Shown here piece by piece: positions 48,677 to 57,720 of a DNA stretch of 64,000 bases; positions within the stretch are counted from its first letter, which is position 1; the number at the start of each line of letters is the position of its first letter. The DNA is from Theristus sp. LFF4_11. Its lineage: Eukaryota; Nematoda; Chromadorea; Monhysterida; Xyalidae. The stretch covers positions 107,848 through 171,847 of the forward strand of contig JASANC010004763.1 in the NCBI GenBank assembly GCA_030248135.1. Reading direction: 5' to 3'. The position numbers and the translations under genes were made by a program. Under the pieces are notes generated by a model. That model searched no databases. It saw only the letters and a program-made list of their open reading frames with translations, and was not told the DNA's origin.

Positions 48677-48958
48677 TTGGCCCGTGACGTCACGACGTGG
48701 TTTTTACGCTGCTGCGGTTTTTTTTATGTTTTCCCGCTTTTATGGTTTTCTCGCCAAGATTGTTACATTGTGTCTTCATGTCCCGTGTACTGTGGTTTTA
48801 TGCTGCACGTATTTTTTCCCGCCAAGATTGTACCGCGTTGTTAACAGTGCTTGCAACCCATACAATTTCGCAATGTGTGTGTGTGCTCCACATCCCGTTT
48901 ATTCAAGTAAAGTGTATTGTCTCTAGTACAGCTGTACGCTGATTGGTTGAATTAACCA
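48677..48958. repeat. Polinton left terminal inverted repeat
   Basis: It begins TTGGCCCGTGACGTCACGAC and matches the reverse complement of the window's right end at well over 90 percent by eye. It carries one TGACGTCA palindrome, two CGCCAAGATTGT words 89 bp apart, a TG run and, at its inner end, a GCTGATTGGTT box. Confidence 0.92.
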
Positions 48959-49348
48959 GAACTGTCTGATCATGTATGTTTGGTTTCGGGTGAAATATTA
49001 TGTGCGAGAAAGTTGCGGTAGTGACGTTACGCTGACTCATCTTCATGTCTGTGGTTTTACGCTGCATAGCTGTTTTTTTCTCGCCAATGCCTTGTGCTGC
49101 TTTGATAATAGTACTGTACGCTGTACTGCTCAGTGGTACAATCATGTTTACAACACGTTGGTTAAAAAGCTTCACCGCTCCTGCTTATATTATGACACAA
49201 CTGATTATCGGATGCTTTATATAACAGAGTTGATTTCTCAGTGACGTCACACAAACGTGTTCAGACATGCCAATAACTTAGCGACACGCTGATTGGTCAA
49301 AAAGAATAATGACAATGGCATATAACGACAAACTTTTCTGTGAGATTT
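48959..49348. other. Left sub-terminal region of the Polinton
   Basis: I see no ORF with support. It contains another TGACGTCA (49243) and CGCTGATTGGTC (about 49281). TTTTTTTCTCGCCAATG at about 49074 resembles the CTCGCCAAG word of the terminal repeat. Confidence 0.5.
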
Positions 49349-49617
49349 TTAATGGTCGGTGAGACCGTGAGTACCCGTAAGGGGAATAGCGCGGTGCACT
49401 AGTGGGTCCCGCTTTTGCGGAGATGGCGTCCCAAGCTTGCTTGGTTGCATACCATCGCATGCTCTTAGCATGTTGACCCGGCGGTATGAACACTGTAAGC
49501 ACTAGCTGCTTATGTTCATACTGAAGTCACAGGTGACTGTGAACTAGTGCATGCTGTGATCACGGTGCAGCCAGGCAGCCCTGATGGGGGGTACCCGGGT
49601 TTTTACCCGGGCTGCCC
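49349..49617. other. Array of short hairpins between left TIR and PolB
   Basis: Consecutive perfect or near-perfect stem-loops can be read: GGTC/GACC, CCC/GGG with loop GTAA, CCGC/GCGG with loop TTTT, CCAAG/CTTGG, CATGCT/AGCATG, GTATGAACA/TGTTCATAC, AGTCAC/GTGACT, and GGCAGCC/GGCTGCC enclosing CCCGGG/CCCGGG. Such density suggests a structured RNA or a replication/packaging signal. A 75-codon minus ORF covers part of it, but I do not recognise it. Confidence 0.5.
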
Positions 49618-49689
49618 TGGGGTTGTTTGCGAGGGAAAATACATTCAAACAAACGTAGTAACACGCGGATCGAATAAGAATATCACAGA

Positions 49690-49925
49690 GACACGATGAT
49701 TGGTCAGATTTTTTGTTTATGGGCATCTAAACGCTGATTGGTCAGATTGTTTATGGGCATCTGAACGCTGATTGGTCAGAATGTTTATGGGCATCTGAAC
49801 GCTGATTGGTCAGATTTTTAGTTCATAGACATCAAAACGCTGATTGGTCAGATTTTTAGTTCATAGACATCAAAACGCTGATTGGTCAGATTTTTGTTTT
49901 TCCGACCAACCAGCGTTCAGATGTC
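49690..49925 (+). promoter_or_regulatory. Tandem CCAAT-box array upstream of PolB
   Basis: Six direct copies of a 34-39 bp unit contain GATTGGTCAGA (five as CGCTGATTGG, the first as CGATGATTGG). An inverted copy (GACCAACCAGCG) follows at about 49903. ATTGG is the complement of the CCAAT box bound by NF-Y. The array ends just before the PolB TATA box and is probably its enhancer. Confidence 0.7.
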
Positions 49926-49945
49926 TGATGACAAAATTCCTGGGG

Positions 49946-49953
49946 TATAAAAG
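49946..49953 (+). promoter_or_regulatory. TATA box of PolB
   Basis: TATAAAAG lies 42 bp before the chosen ATG at 49988. It makes the earlier in-frame start (49844) unlikely, since that would precede transcription. Confidence 0.75.
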
Positions 49954-49987
49954 TGAAAAGAGGAAACTACAACAAGCATTTGCAAAC

Positions 49988-52900
49988 ATGAATGCTCAAG
50001 TGCCGCAGGAAGTTATCGACGAAATTTTCAACAGCCCTGATTGGCCCGAACAGCAAGTGTCACAGACAGTTATTGACGAGATTTTCAACTACCCTAACTG
50101 GCCGGAACCCGAACCGCAAACGTCACAGACGAAAAACGACGAAACTGTTCAGAGTGGCGGTCAGAGCGTGCGAGCACACATGACAGTGGGTGAACAATAC
50201 AGTCAGTATGTCAAGCGTCTGGAGACAACAGGCACGGCGTACAATGTGCGGTTTCACGATTTGGACAACGTCAGCAACATTCATGACTTTGCCGTGCGTG
50301 CATTTGACGAGCTGTTGCAGCAGGCGTTTCACGCCGCGGGGCCGAGCGACGCAGTGGGTGTGCAGATTCGGCACCCTGAACTTGACACCGCAATTACAAT
50401 GCCGTTCAGAGCAAAGGGTAAAATGGACGCAGAGACTGTCGTCAACTGGATTGAGGCGGCACAACAGTCAAAGCAGCAGTTTCAATTGGACGAACAATTT
50501 GAAGTGCAGTTCACACGCATCAAACAACAACAAGGCAGCGGCAAAGACGGCGTCAACTACAGACGCCGTCCCTACAAATGCAACTTTGACGACTGGTTGG
50601 CGCAAAAAAGCAACGGGCACGGTAGCTGCGTCATAAAAATTAACAACACTGATAATTTATGCCTGGCGCGCGCGCTGGTGGTGGCGAAGTGTCGCGTTGA
50701 CAAAAAACAGAACCCGAACAACAAAGCAGCAGCAAACTTGTACAACAACGTCCTGAAGGGCGAAAGACTACGCTACAGTCATCAACGTGAGTTGGCAACA
50801 AAGCTGATGGCCGACGCGGGACTGGCTGGGCACAATGGTCCCTGTGGCGTCACTGAACTACAACAACTGCACTACGTCTTGCGTGAGTACCGTGTTCGTG
50901 TTATTTCAAGTCACACAATGCTGAGCACCATTTATTGCGCAGGTTCAGGACCGGAATTGAATTTATTACTGCACAATAACCATTTTTCCGTTATTACGTC
51001 CATGCCTGCATTTTTTGACAAGGCGTATTTTTGCGACTATTGTGGCATTGCTTACAGTAAAAAACGTCGTCATTTCTCCTGTGGTCACCGTTGTATTCAC
51101 TGTGCTGAACGTGGTGACTGTGGATTTGTAAACTGGACGTACTGTATTGACTGTAACCGTTATTTTGTCAGTTTGCCGTGTTTCCAAAACCACAAAACTT
51201 TAAAAGTCAGCCATGTCAAAAAGGGTAACAAAAGTGTTAAAACTGAAACGTCAACATGTACTCAAGTTAAAGCATGCAAAGATTGTGGTAAACTGCTTCT
51301 GAATGATCATGACGAACATGTATGTGGTTTGACAAAATGTAAAATTTGTGCAGAAAATGTTGATGCAGCTTCTCATTTGTGTTACATGCAGCCAGCAAAA
51401 GAGGAGCAGCCTGTTTGTGAGAAGAAGCCTATTGTTCCGTACATTTTCTTTGATTGTGAGTCCACCCAGGAAACTGTTTTGCGTCAAGATAATAATGGTC
51501 ATGTTTTTCAACATGTTGTGAATTGTGTTTGTGTAACAAAGGTTTGTGACAACTGTATTGATTCCCAAAATGATGCAGTGTGTTCAAATTGCGTCACACC
51601 ACGTGACTTGGTATTTTTTGGTGAAAATGCGTTTGATGATTTTATGATGTGGCTCATTTCTGAGCAAAACGAAGGTTCTATTGTTATAGCGCACAATTTC
51701 AAAGGTTACGATGGTCAATTTGTTTTGAATTGGTTGCACCGCAATGCTATCAAGCCAGAAATTATTGCGCGAGGTTTAGAAATTTTAAAATTGGAGGCGT
51801 CCAACATTAGAATGTTAGACAGTTTGTGTTTTTTGCCCATGCCATTGTCTGCTTTTCCTAAAGCGTTTGGTTTCACGTCAGCGAAAGGTTATTTCCCCCA
51901 CCTTTTTAACAAACGTCAAAATTGGGACTATGTTGGGCCGCTGCCACCCCCTGAATGCTACTGCCCTGAAGCCATGAAACCGAAACAACGGCAAGAATTC
52001 GAACAATGGTACAACGAAGAAAAAGACACTGAATTTGACTTCAAACGCGACATTGTCAAGTACTGTAAAATGGACGTCGAAATTCTGATGAAAGGTTGCC
52101 TGAAGTTCAGAGAACTCGTGAAAAATGAGCATGGAATTGAACCGTTTTGTGCTGCGTCAACAATTGCAAGTCTGTGCATGCATATTTACCGGCGAAGATT
52201 CATGCCACAACAAACGATTGCCATTACACCACACGGCGGTTACAGAAAAAACGACAAGCACTCGCTCATTGCAATGAAATGGCTCAAATGGATTTCATAC
52301 AAAGAGAACATTGAAATTCAACATGCAAGAAACGGCGGCGAAGTGCACATAATGGGCTACAAAGTTGACGGACAGTCTAGAAACAACAAGAACCAGGTGT
52401 ATGAATTCTACGGATGCATATTTCACGGCTGCGAAAGATGCATTGTGAACAGAAAAAACACACTGCCACGTTCCGACATGACTGCTGATGAAGCATTGCA
52501 AAGAACAATGAACCGAAAACGAGAATTGGAAATTGGCGGCTACAAGGTGACCGAACTGTGGGAATGTGAACTGAACGAGCAGCTGAGGAAGAATACGGAA
52601 ATGCGCGAATTTTTCAACAATATTCAAATTTATGAGCCAATGGACCCCAGAGAAGCCTTCTACGGTGGAAGAACAAATTGTCGAAAGCTGTACCATAAAT
52701 GCAACAAAGAAGAGAAAATTTCTTACATTGACGTCTGCAGTCTTTACCCGTACGTGTGCAAGTATGGACGGTTTCCGTGTGGCCACCCGAAGATTATTAC
52801 TGAGAACTTTGAAGACATTGAAACGCGCTCATACGAAGGAATTGTCAAATGCAAAGTCCTACCACCACAAACATTATTCCACCCTGTACTACCGTACCGT

Positions 52901-54037
52901 TGCGACCAGAAATTGTTATTTCCGTTATGCCGAAAGTGCGCAGAGCAGCGAAGTGAAAAATGCGAGCACAACATTGAAGAACGAACACTGATTGGCGCAT
53001 GGCCAACGTGCGAACTCTACAAAGCAATGGACAAAGGCTACAAAGTTCAAGAATTGATTGAAGTCTACCACTGGAACGAATGGAGTCAGTATGACGGAGA
53101 AAATGAAAACACTGGATTGTTCACAGAGTACATTAATTGCTTTCTGAAGACAAAACAAGAAGCGTCAGGGTGGCCGAGCTGGGTGAAAACAAACGCAGAC
53201 AAAGAAAAATACGTAACAGAATACAAAGAAAGAGAAGGCATTGAATTGGACACTAACAGAATTGAAAAAAATGAAGGATTGCGTTCGCTGAGCAAGTTGG
53301 GACTGAACAGCTTCTGGGGAAAGTTTGGCCAGCGCAACACTTTGGCAAACAGAGAATACTTCACAGAGCCCGCAAAGTTTAATAGAGTCGTTTTCGACGC
53401 AGCGAATGAAATTTTGGATGTGCAAATTGTAAACCCTGAAATGGTGTGCGTCGTGTACAGAAAAACTGATGAGTTTGTTGAAGAATGCCCAAACACGAAC
53501 CCTGTTATTGCGGCATGGACATGTGCACAAGCCCGCCTAAAGTTGTATTCTTATTTAGAACAATTAAATGAGCGTGTACTTTATATGGACACTGATTCTA
53601 TCATTTACTTAACACGGTCAGATGACACGTACAGTCCAGAAATTGGAGATTTTTTGGGTGAAATGACAGATGAGCTAGACGGTGGAAAAATTATTGAGTT
53701 TGTTTCTGCGGGACCGAAACAGTATGCATACAAAAGAGAATTGAATGGAAATGTTGATACGTGCTGTAAAATTCGTGGTTTCACCTTGAACAGTGATGCA
53801 GCTAAACTGTTGAATTTTGATTCTATGAAACATATGGTTTTGAATGCTGTACAAGATGGAGACTGTGATGCTTTAACTACGAAGTGTAATCAGATACGTC
53901 GTGAGCAAAATAGAAACGTTGTTACTCGCACTGTTCGCAAAAAATATGACTTTGTTTATGACAAATGTGTTGTGTTGCCTTCTTTTGTCACTGTACCGTT
54001 CGGTTATTGTGAAATGCATTTACAGTGTCTGTGTTGA
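49988..54037 (+). CDS. Protein-primed DNA polymerase B (pPolB)
   Basis: This enzyme copies the element's linear DNA from a terminal protein primer. The 1,349-residue protein has an N-terminal region with two copies of VIDEIFNxPxWPE, then a Polinton-specific domain, then Cys/His-rich zinc fingers (CDYCGIAY through CIDCNRYF, about residues 345-395, and further Cys pairs to 460). The 3'-5' exonuclease motifs follow: FFDCE (Asp489), HNFKGYDGQF and YCKMDVEIL. The polymerase motifs are DVCSLYP (Asp915), LGLNSFWGKFG, and YMDTDSI (Asp1201, Asp1203). The start at 49988 is chosen because it is the first ATG after the TATA box. It is the first gene of the element. AATAAA lies at 54113. The ORF is intact. 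Confidence 0.96.
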   Translation: MNAQVPQEVIDEIFNSPDWPEQQVSQTVIDEIFNYPNWPEPEPQTSQTKNDETVQSGGQSVRAHMTVGEQYSQYVKRLETTGTAYNVRFHDLDNVSNIHDFAVRAFDELLQQAFHAAGPSDAVGVQIRHPELDTAITMPFRAKGKMDAETVVNWIEAAQQSKQQFQLDEQFEVQFTRIKQQQGSGKDGVNYRRRPYKCNFDDWLAQKSNGHGSCVIKINNTDNLCLARALVVAKCRVDKKQNPNNKAAANLYNNVLKGERLRYSHQRELATKLMADAGLAGHNGPCGVTELQQLHYVLREYRVRVISSHTMLSTIYCAGSGPELNLLLHNNHFSVITSMPAFFDKAYFCDYCGIAYSKKRRHFSCGHRCIHCAERGDCGFVNWTYCIDCNRYFVSLPCFQNHKTLKVSHVKKGNKSVKTETSTCTQVKACKDCGKLLLNDHDEHVCGLTKCKICAENVDAASHLCYMQPAKEEQPVCEKKPIVPYIFFDCESTQETVLRQDNNGHVFQHVVNCVCVTKVCDNCIDSQNDAVCSNCVTPRDLVFFGENAFDDFMMWLISEQNEGSIVIAHNFKGYDGQFVLNWLHRNAIKPEIIARGLEILKLEASNIRMLDSLCFLPMPLSAFPKAFGFTSAKGYFPHLFNKRQNWDYVGPLPPPECYCPEAMKPKQRQEFEQWYNEEKDTEFDFKRDIVKYCKMDVEILMKGCLKFRELVKNEHGIEPFCAASTIASLCMHIYRRRFMPQQTIAITPHGGYRKNDKHSLIAMKWLKWISYKENIEIQHARNGGEVHIMGYKVDGQSRNNKNQVYEFYGCIFHGCERCIVNRKNTLPRSDMTADEALQRTMNRKRELEIGGYKVTELWECELNEQLRKNTEMREFFNNIQIYEPMDPREAFYGGRTNCRKLYHKCNKEEKISYIDVCSLYPYVCKYGRFPCGHPKIITENFEDIETRSYEGIVKCKVLPPQTLFHPVLPYRCDQKLLFPLCRKCAEQRSEKCEHNIEERTLIGAWPTCELYKAMDKGYKVQELIEVYHWNEWSQYDGENENTGLFTEYINCFLKTKQEASGWPSWVKTNADKEKYVTEYKEREGIELDTNRIEKNEGLRSLSKLGLNSFWGKFGQRNTLANREYFTEPAKFNRVVFDAANEILDVQIVNPEMVCVVYRKTDEFVEECPNTNPVIAAWTCAQARLKLYSYLEQLNERVLYMDTDSIIYLTRSDDTYSPEIGDFLGEMTDELDGGKIIEFVSAGPKQYAYKRELNGNVDTCCKIRGFTLNSDAAKLLNFDSMKHMVLNAVQDGDCDALTTKCNQIRREQNRNVVTRTVRKKYDFVYDKCVVLPSFVTVPFGYCEMHLQCLC

Positions 54038-54112
54038 TTTCTTTTATGTGTTTCGAATACATGCAAATTTTATTGTGTACCATTGGTTGTGTGCGTATTT
54101 CCACAATGTGCA

Positions 54113-54118
54113 AATAAA
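54113..54118 (+). terminator. Poly(A) signal of PolB
   Basis: AATAAA lies 76 bp after the PolB stop and 24 bp before the TATA box of the next gene. Confidence 0.55.
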
Positions 54119-54141
54119 AGTGAGAAGCGAGTTCCGGTGGG

Positions 54142-54149
54142 TATATAAG
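54142..54149 (+). promoter_or_regulatory. TATA box of the packaging ATPase
   Basis: TATATAAG lies 39 bp before the ATPase ATG. Confidence 0.7.
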
Positions 54150-54180
54150 GAGCACCTAATAGCTTTTTTGATACACAACA

Positions 54181-54810
54181 ATGGACTTGCGTTTCAAAGC
54201 ACCATTTACTGCTTGCCTTTCTGCAGGCACAAAATGCGGGAAAACTGAATTGGCAAAACGGATAGTGAAACATGCAAACGAAATGATTCATCCCAGTCCA
54301 GATAAAATATACTGGGCATACACAGAGTGGCAAAGTGGGTACAACGACTTACCACCAGACATAATATTTATTGAAGGAGTGCCGGACATCGAAATGTTCA
54401 AAGCTGACCAAAACAGCAACAAATTATTAGTTTGTGATGATTTAATGCAGACGTTTGGAAACAAAAACAAAGAAGAATTGACAAAACTGTTTTGCCAAGG
54501 ATCGCACCATTGGAATCTGTCAGTATTACACATTGTACAAAACTTATTTTTCAACAATCTCAGGACTGCAAGAATCAACAGTCACTACATAATTCTAATG
54601 AAAAACCCCTCTGACCGACTGCAGCTCTTAAACTTGGCGCGACAAATATTTCCTGGAAAACAAAAAGCTGTCATTGATGCTTTTGACTGCGCTTGTGCTG
54701 AACCTTTCGGTTATTTACTACTTGATTTAGAACCTTCCACACCGGACAATGTGCGCTTACGCACAAACATTTTCCCTGCTGATTTCCCCACCTACGCATT
54801 CATGGTATAA
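54181..54810 (+). CDS. Genome-packaging ATPase (FtsK/HerA, A32-like)
   Basis: This is the motor predicted to pump element DNA into capsids. The 209-residue protein has a Walker A motif AGTKCGKT (residues 15-22) and a Walker B motif LLVCDD (Asp86, Asp87). Its length is normal for Polinton ATPases. It lies directly after PolB and has its own TATA box. Its stop codon is inside the TATA box of the following gene (TATAAAAG at 54806), so the two units are packed without a spacer. No break is seen. Confidence 0.93.
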   Translation: MDLRFKAPFTACLSAGTKCGKTELAKRIVKHANEMIHPSPDKIYWAYTEWQSGYNDLPPDIIFIEGVPDIEMFKADQNSNKLLVCDDLMQTFGNKNKEELTKLFCQGSHHWNLSVLHIVQNLFFNNLRTARINSHYIILMKNPSDRLQLLNLARQIFPGKQKAVIDAFDCACAEPFGYLLLDLEPSTPDNVRLRTNIFPADFPTYAFMV

Positions 54811-54813
54811 AAG
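54806..54813 (+). promoter_or_regulatory. TATA box overlapping the ATPase stop
   Basis: TATAAAAG includes the ATPase TAA. It lies 41 bp before ATG 54847, which therefore is preferred over the ATG at 54826, only 20 bp downstream. Confidence 0.68.
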
Positions 54814-54846
54814 GAACCGATTTTTGTGAACACATCATTTTGCAGA

Positions 54847-55170
54847 ATGTCTGCAAGAGTGAAACGAAACATTGATGCTTTGAGGGTTTTGAACAAAGCA
54901 AACCCTAAACTGCGAAAAGCAATTATCTCATCGTGTGATAAAGATTTGTTACTAACATTGTGTGAAATTATTTCCAACGTTCTTGAAGGCAATATAAAAC
55001 TGAGTTTGAAACAATATCATCTCTTAAAAAAACATAGAGCAAAACTGCGCAAGTTGGTGGATAAGAAAACGAAAAACAAGAGACACTTGCTGATTCAAAG
55101 CGGCGGTTGGATATCTGCAGTCATTGGTCCAGCTCTCGGAGTTTTGGCATCGCTGCTTGGAAACCTGTGA
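54847..55170 (+). CDS. Small basic Polinton protein with hydrophobic C-terminus
   Basis: The 107-residue protein starts with a basic helical region (SARVKRNIDALRVL), continues with a Lys/Arg-rich coiled segment (LLKKHRAKLRKLVDKKTK), and ends in a Gly/Ala/Leu-rich hydrophobic tail (SGGWISAVIGPALGVLASLL). Similar small proteins with a basic body and a GG-containing hydrophobic end are common in animal Polintons. A virion-associated or membrane-active role is possible, but this is inference. The start is set by the TATA box at 54806. The stop overlaps the next start by one base (TGATG at 55168). Confidence 0.7.
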   Translation: MSARVKRNIDALRVLNKANPKLRKAIISSCDKDLLLTLCEIISNVLEGNIKLSLKQYHLLKKHRAKLRKLVDKKTKNKRHLLIQSGGWISAVIGPALGVLASLLGNL

Positions 55171-55769
55171 TGGCGAAAAAAATGGTGCTTCTGCCACAGG
55201 AAATAGCAAATCAACTAATGAAAAAAGAGACCGACCAGCGCATTCTTGTTGAAAATACACCGGTACAGCAACTATCTTTGTTAGATGCAGAACTAAAACG
55301 CATTTTAGATGACCATAGCTTGCCTCCGGACATAAAAATGAAAGAATACAGGCAAGTGCTGAATCGGTTTACTGTAATGAGAAACAACCAGTTCAACGTA
55401 TCCAAAGGCACTGTGAAGCCAGTTGACTTTTTATTAGACGGAATTCCAAAACAGTACACAAACAAAGCTCGCATGATGGTCAATCACTTACGCTCGACGC
55501 CGCTCATAACATGGGACGAAAATAAAGAAGTCACCATTGATAACAAACACATTCCAGGCAGCAACATTATTGATCTAGTGCATGCATTTGTAAAACCCGG
55601 CGTGAAACATGGTCCCGAAGGTTGGAGAGAGTTTGTCCACGCCCTGAAACGTAGCAATGTTCCACAAAGTGCAATTGTTAATCAAACGCTTTGGAATCAA
55701 ACTGGACAGACTGGAAGCGGTATAAAAACAGCGGTGGTGAAGCAAGCCGTTCAGTGGAAACCGTATTAG
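55170..55769 (+). CDS. Conserved Polinton protein of unknown function
   Basis: The 199-residue protein has no enzyme motif I recognise. The N-terminal third is helical and charged (LDAELKRILDDHSLPPDIKM). The C-terminal part has a patterned segment, NIIDLVHAFVKP followed by GPEGWREFVHALKRSNVP. I believe this arrangement recurs in other Polinton-like elements at this position. ATG 55170 shares one base with the stop of the preceding ORF, and no TATA box is seen close by, so it is probably translated from the same mRNA. Its 3' end contains the TATA box of the integrase (55721). Confidence 0.68.
   Translation: MAKKMVLLPQEIANQLMKKETDQRILVENTPVQQLSLLDAELKRILDDHSLPPDIKMKEYRQVLNRFTVMRNNQFNVSKGTVKPVDFLLDGIPKQYTNKARMMVNHLRSTPLITWDENKEVTIDNKHIPGSNIIDLVHAFVKPGVKHGPEGWREFVHALKRSNVPQSAIVNQTLWNQTGQTGSGIKTAVVKQAVQWKPY
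55721..55728 (+). promoter_or_regulatory. TATA box of the integrase
   Basis: TATAAAAA lies inside the preceding ORF, 51 bp (first base to ATG) before the integrase start at 55772. Confidence 0.65.
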
Positions 55770-55771
55770 TC

Positions 55772-56842
55772 ATGGATACTGTTTTGCGTGATGTGTATTA
55801 CAATACAACAAGTCCTGCATGTTATTCTGGTGTGAATGCTGTTTACAGAGAAGCTAAAAAGCGGAATAAAAACATTACTGTTGATCGTGTAATTTCATTT
55901 TTGGCTAAACAGGAAACATACACACGCCATAAACCAACAATTAGGAAATTTAAAAGAAACAAAACAAAGACTTTTGGAATCGACGTTCACTGGGAAGCTG
56001 ATTTAGCAGACATGATTAAAATAAAAACTCATAACAATGGAAACTCGTATATTTTGATTTGTGTTGATGTTTTAAGTAGATACGCTTTTGCTGAGCCTGT
56101 CAAACGCAAAACACCGAAGCTGGTAGGAGAGGCACTGGAGAAAATTATGAAAAGAAGTGGCCGCAAACCGTTTTTCATTCGTACAGACCGTGGAAATGAA
56201 TTTTCAGGGAAAGATTTTCAAGCTGTTTTAAAGAAACATGACATTTTTCACCAGTTTGCTTCGTCCCCTGACGTAAAATGTGCCATAGCTGAACGTTATA
56301 TTCGAACTTTGAAGACACGGATTTGGAAACATTTTTCACGCAACAAAACACAGCGTTATGTTGATGTGTTGCAAGACTTGGTGAACGCAACAAACAATTC
56401 ATTTCACAGAACAATTAAGTGTACACCAAGCAGTGTTACGCGCGAAAATCATGGTGAGCTATTCAGAAAACTATATGGCGAACAAAGCCGGAAAAAAATC
56501 TACAGATTCAAAACTGGAGACAAGGTCAGAATTGCAATTGAAAAACACAAACTGTCAAAAGGTTACAGACCCAATTACAGCAAAGAAATTTTTGTGGTGT
56601 CTCGGCTTTTAAAAAATCGATACCCAGCAACGTACAAAATTAAAGACCTCAGAGGTGAACCTATCGAAGGCATATTTTACAATGAAGAATTAGTGAGAGT
56701 GTTGGACAGTGATCAACCCGTCCGGGAAATCGAAAAACTGTTGAAATCCGAAAAACGGCAAGGAGAATTGTGGCATTTGGTGAAGTTTAAACAAGCAAAG
56801 AAGCCTGTGTGGATACAGAACCATGAGCTGATCAGCTTGTAG
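55772..56842 (+). CDS. Retroviral-type DDE integrase (Polinton c-integrase)
   Basis: This enzyme inserts the element into host DNA. The 356-residue protein has the catalytic triad in DLADM (Asp77 or Asp80), RTDRGNEF (Asp139) and AIAERYIRTLK (Glu174), with 34 residues between the last two, the usual D,D(35)E spacing. An N-terminal helical region (CYSGVNAVYREAKKR) precedes it. The C-terminus, about residues 310-356, resembles a chromodomain (REIEKLLKSE, WHLVKFK, VWIQNHEL), which could target chromatin. The start at 55772 is chosen from the TATA box at 55721. The ORF remains open upstream to 55691 in the same frame. Confidence 0.94.
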   Translation: MDTVLRDVYYNTTSPACYSGVNAVYREAKKRNKNITVDRVISFLAKQETYTRHKPTIRKFKRNKTKTFGIDVHWEADLADMIKIKTHNNGNSYILICVDVLSRYAFAEPVKRKTPKLVGEALEKIMKRSGRKPFFIRTDRGNEFSGKDFQAVLKKHDIFHQFASSPDVKCAIAERYIRTLKTRIWKHFSRNKTQRYVDVLQDLVNATNNSFHRTIKCTPSSVTRENHGELFRKLYGEQSRKKIYRFKTGDKVRIAIEKHKLSKGYRPNYSKEIFVVSRLLKNRYPATYKIKDLRGEPIEGIFYNEELVRVLDSDQPVREIEKLLKSEKRQGELWHLVKFKQAKKPVWIQNHELISL

Positions 56843-56847
56843 AGCAC

Positions 56848-56855
56848 TATATAAA
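56848..56855 (+). promoter_or_regulatory. TATA box of the virion gene cluster
   Basis: TATATAAA lies 6 bp after the integrase stop and 45 bp (first base) before the penton ATG. It is the only TATA box I can see for four overlapping ORFs. Confidence 0.7.
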
Positions 56856-56892
56856 CAGTTATTGCTCGTGATAGTCAGCCAGTCTGATAATA

Positions 56893-57720
56893 ATGGAGCC
56901 GTCAAGTGAATTTTATGTAAGTCTTCCAAGTAATACCATTTCTCACGGTTTTGGAGCACGTGAAAATACAACTGCACAGTTTAGAGTACAACTTCCTCAC
57001 GACATACGATTGAAAGGAGCGTGGGAAATGGCATTGGTTGAAATACAGTATCCATTCAGCTGGAATAACGTCCATGACATAAGAGCAGCGTCAGGCGACA
57101 TGTTAGATAACCAGCTAACGGTGCTGGATTACAGAAAATACAAAGAAAAGAAAAAACCAGAGTTTCACAAAATATTTTTAACACCCGGAAATTATCAGGA
57201 AATTGATCAGCTCCTGGCTGCAATTCAAAGTAAAAAAGAAGAAATGGGAGTTGTAGAAGACAACAAAAATCAACTTTGGTTCGCATATGATCCCATTGAC
57301 CAAAAAGTCAAATTTGGAGCAAGCGAAAGTTATCAATGTGCAGTTATTTTGTCCGAACGACTCCAGTATATTATGGGCTTTGCAGACAAACTTGTGCAGC
57401 CTGGACACGTCGCCAAATACCCTCCTGATATGAGGGCTGGAATGGATGCATTGTATGTTTACTGTGATTTGTGTGAACCTCAGATTATTGGCAACAGTTA
57501 TGAACCTATTTTACGAGTCATACCTGTTGCTGGAAAGTATGGAGATATTGTTCACCGTGTGTTTGTGGCACCTCATTATGTGAATGTATTGAGAAAAGAA
57601 TTTTCTAGTATCGAAATCAGTATAAATACAGACACTGATCAGCCTGTACCATTCAGTTTTGGAAAATCAATTGTGAAAATACATTTTCGAAAGAAACACC
57701 GCAGTATATTGTCAGAATGA
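56893..57720 (+). CDS. Penton-like minor capsid protein (single jelly roll)
   Basis: This is the predicted vertex protein of the virion. The 275-residue protein begins with the typical LPSNTISHGFGARENTTAQF region and GAWEMALVEIQYPFSWNNV, characteristic of Polinton minor capsid proteins. A central segment is charged, and the C-terminus has beta-rich blocks (YEPILRVIPVAGKYGD, VHRVFVAPHYV). Length is usual for the family. It opens the virion cluster; its TGA overlaps the next ATG by four bases (ATGA at 57717). Confidence 0.88.
   Translation: MEPSSEFYVSLPSNTISHGFGARENTTAQFRVQLPHDIRLKGAWEMALVEIQYPFSWNNVHDIRAASGDMLDNQLTVLDYRKYKEKKKPEFHKIFLTPGNYQEIDQLLAAIQSKKEEMGVVEDNKNQLWFAYDPIDQKVKFGASESYQCAVILSERLQYIMGFADKLVQPGHVAKYPPDMRAGMDALYVYCDLCEPQIIGNSYEPILRVIPVAGKYGDIVHRVFVAPHYVNVLRKEFSSIEISINTDTDQPVPFSFGKSIVKIHFRKKHRSILSE

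Noticed and set aside
49690..49925. CRISPR-like regular repeats
   Set aside because: The repeat units are directly abutting with no unique spacers, in a eukaryotic element; they are a promoter array.
49844..49987. N-terminal extension of PolB
   Set aside because: The extension lies within the CCAAT array and upstream of the TATA box, so it is unlikely to be transcribed as coding sequence.
52295..52786. Minus-strand ORFs inside PolB and the other Polinton genes
   Set aside because: They lie antisense to intact, motif-bearing ORFs and have no motifs of their own.
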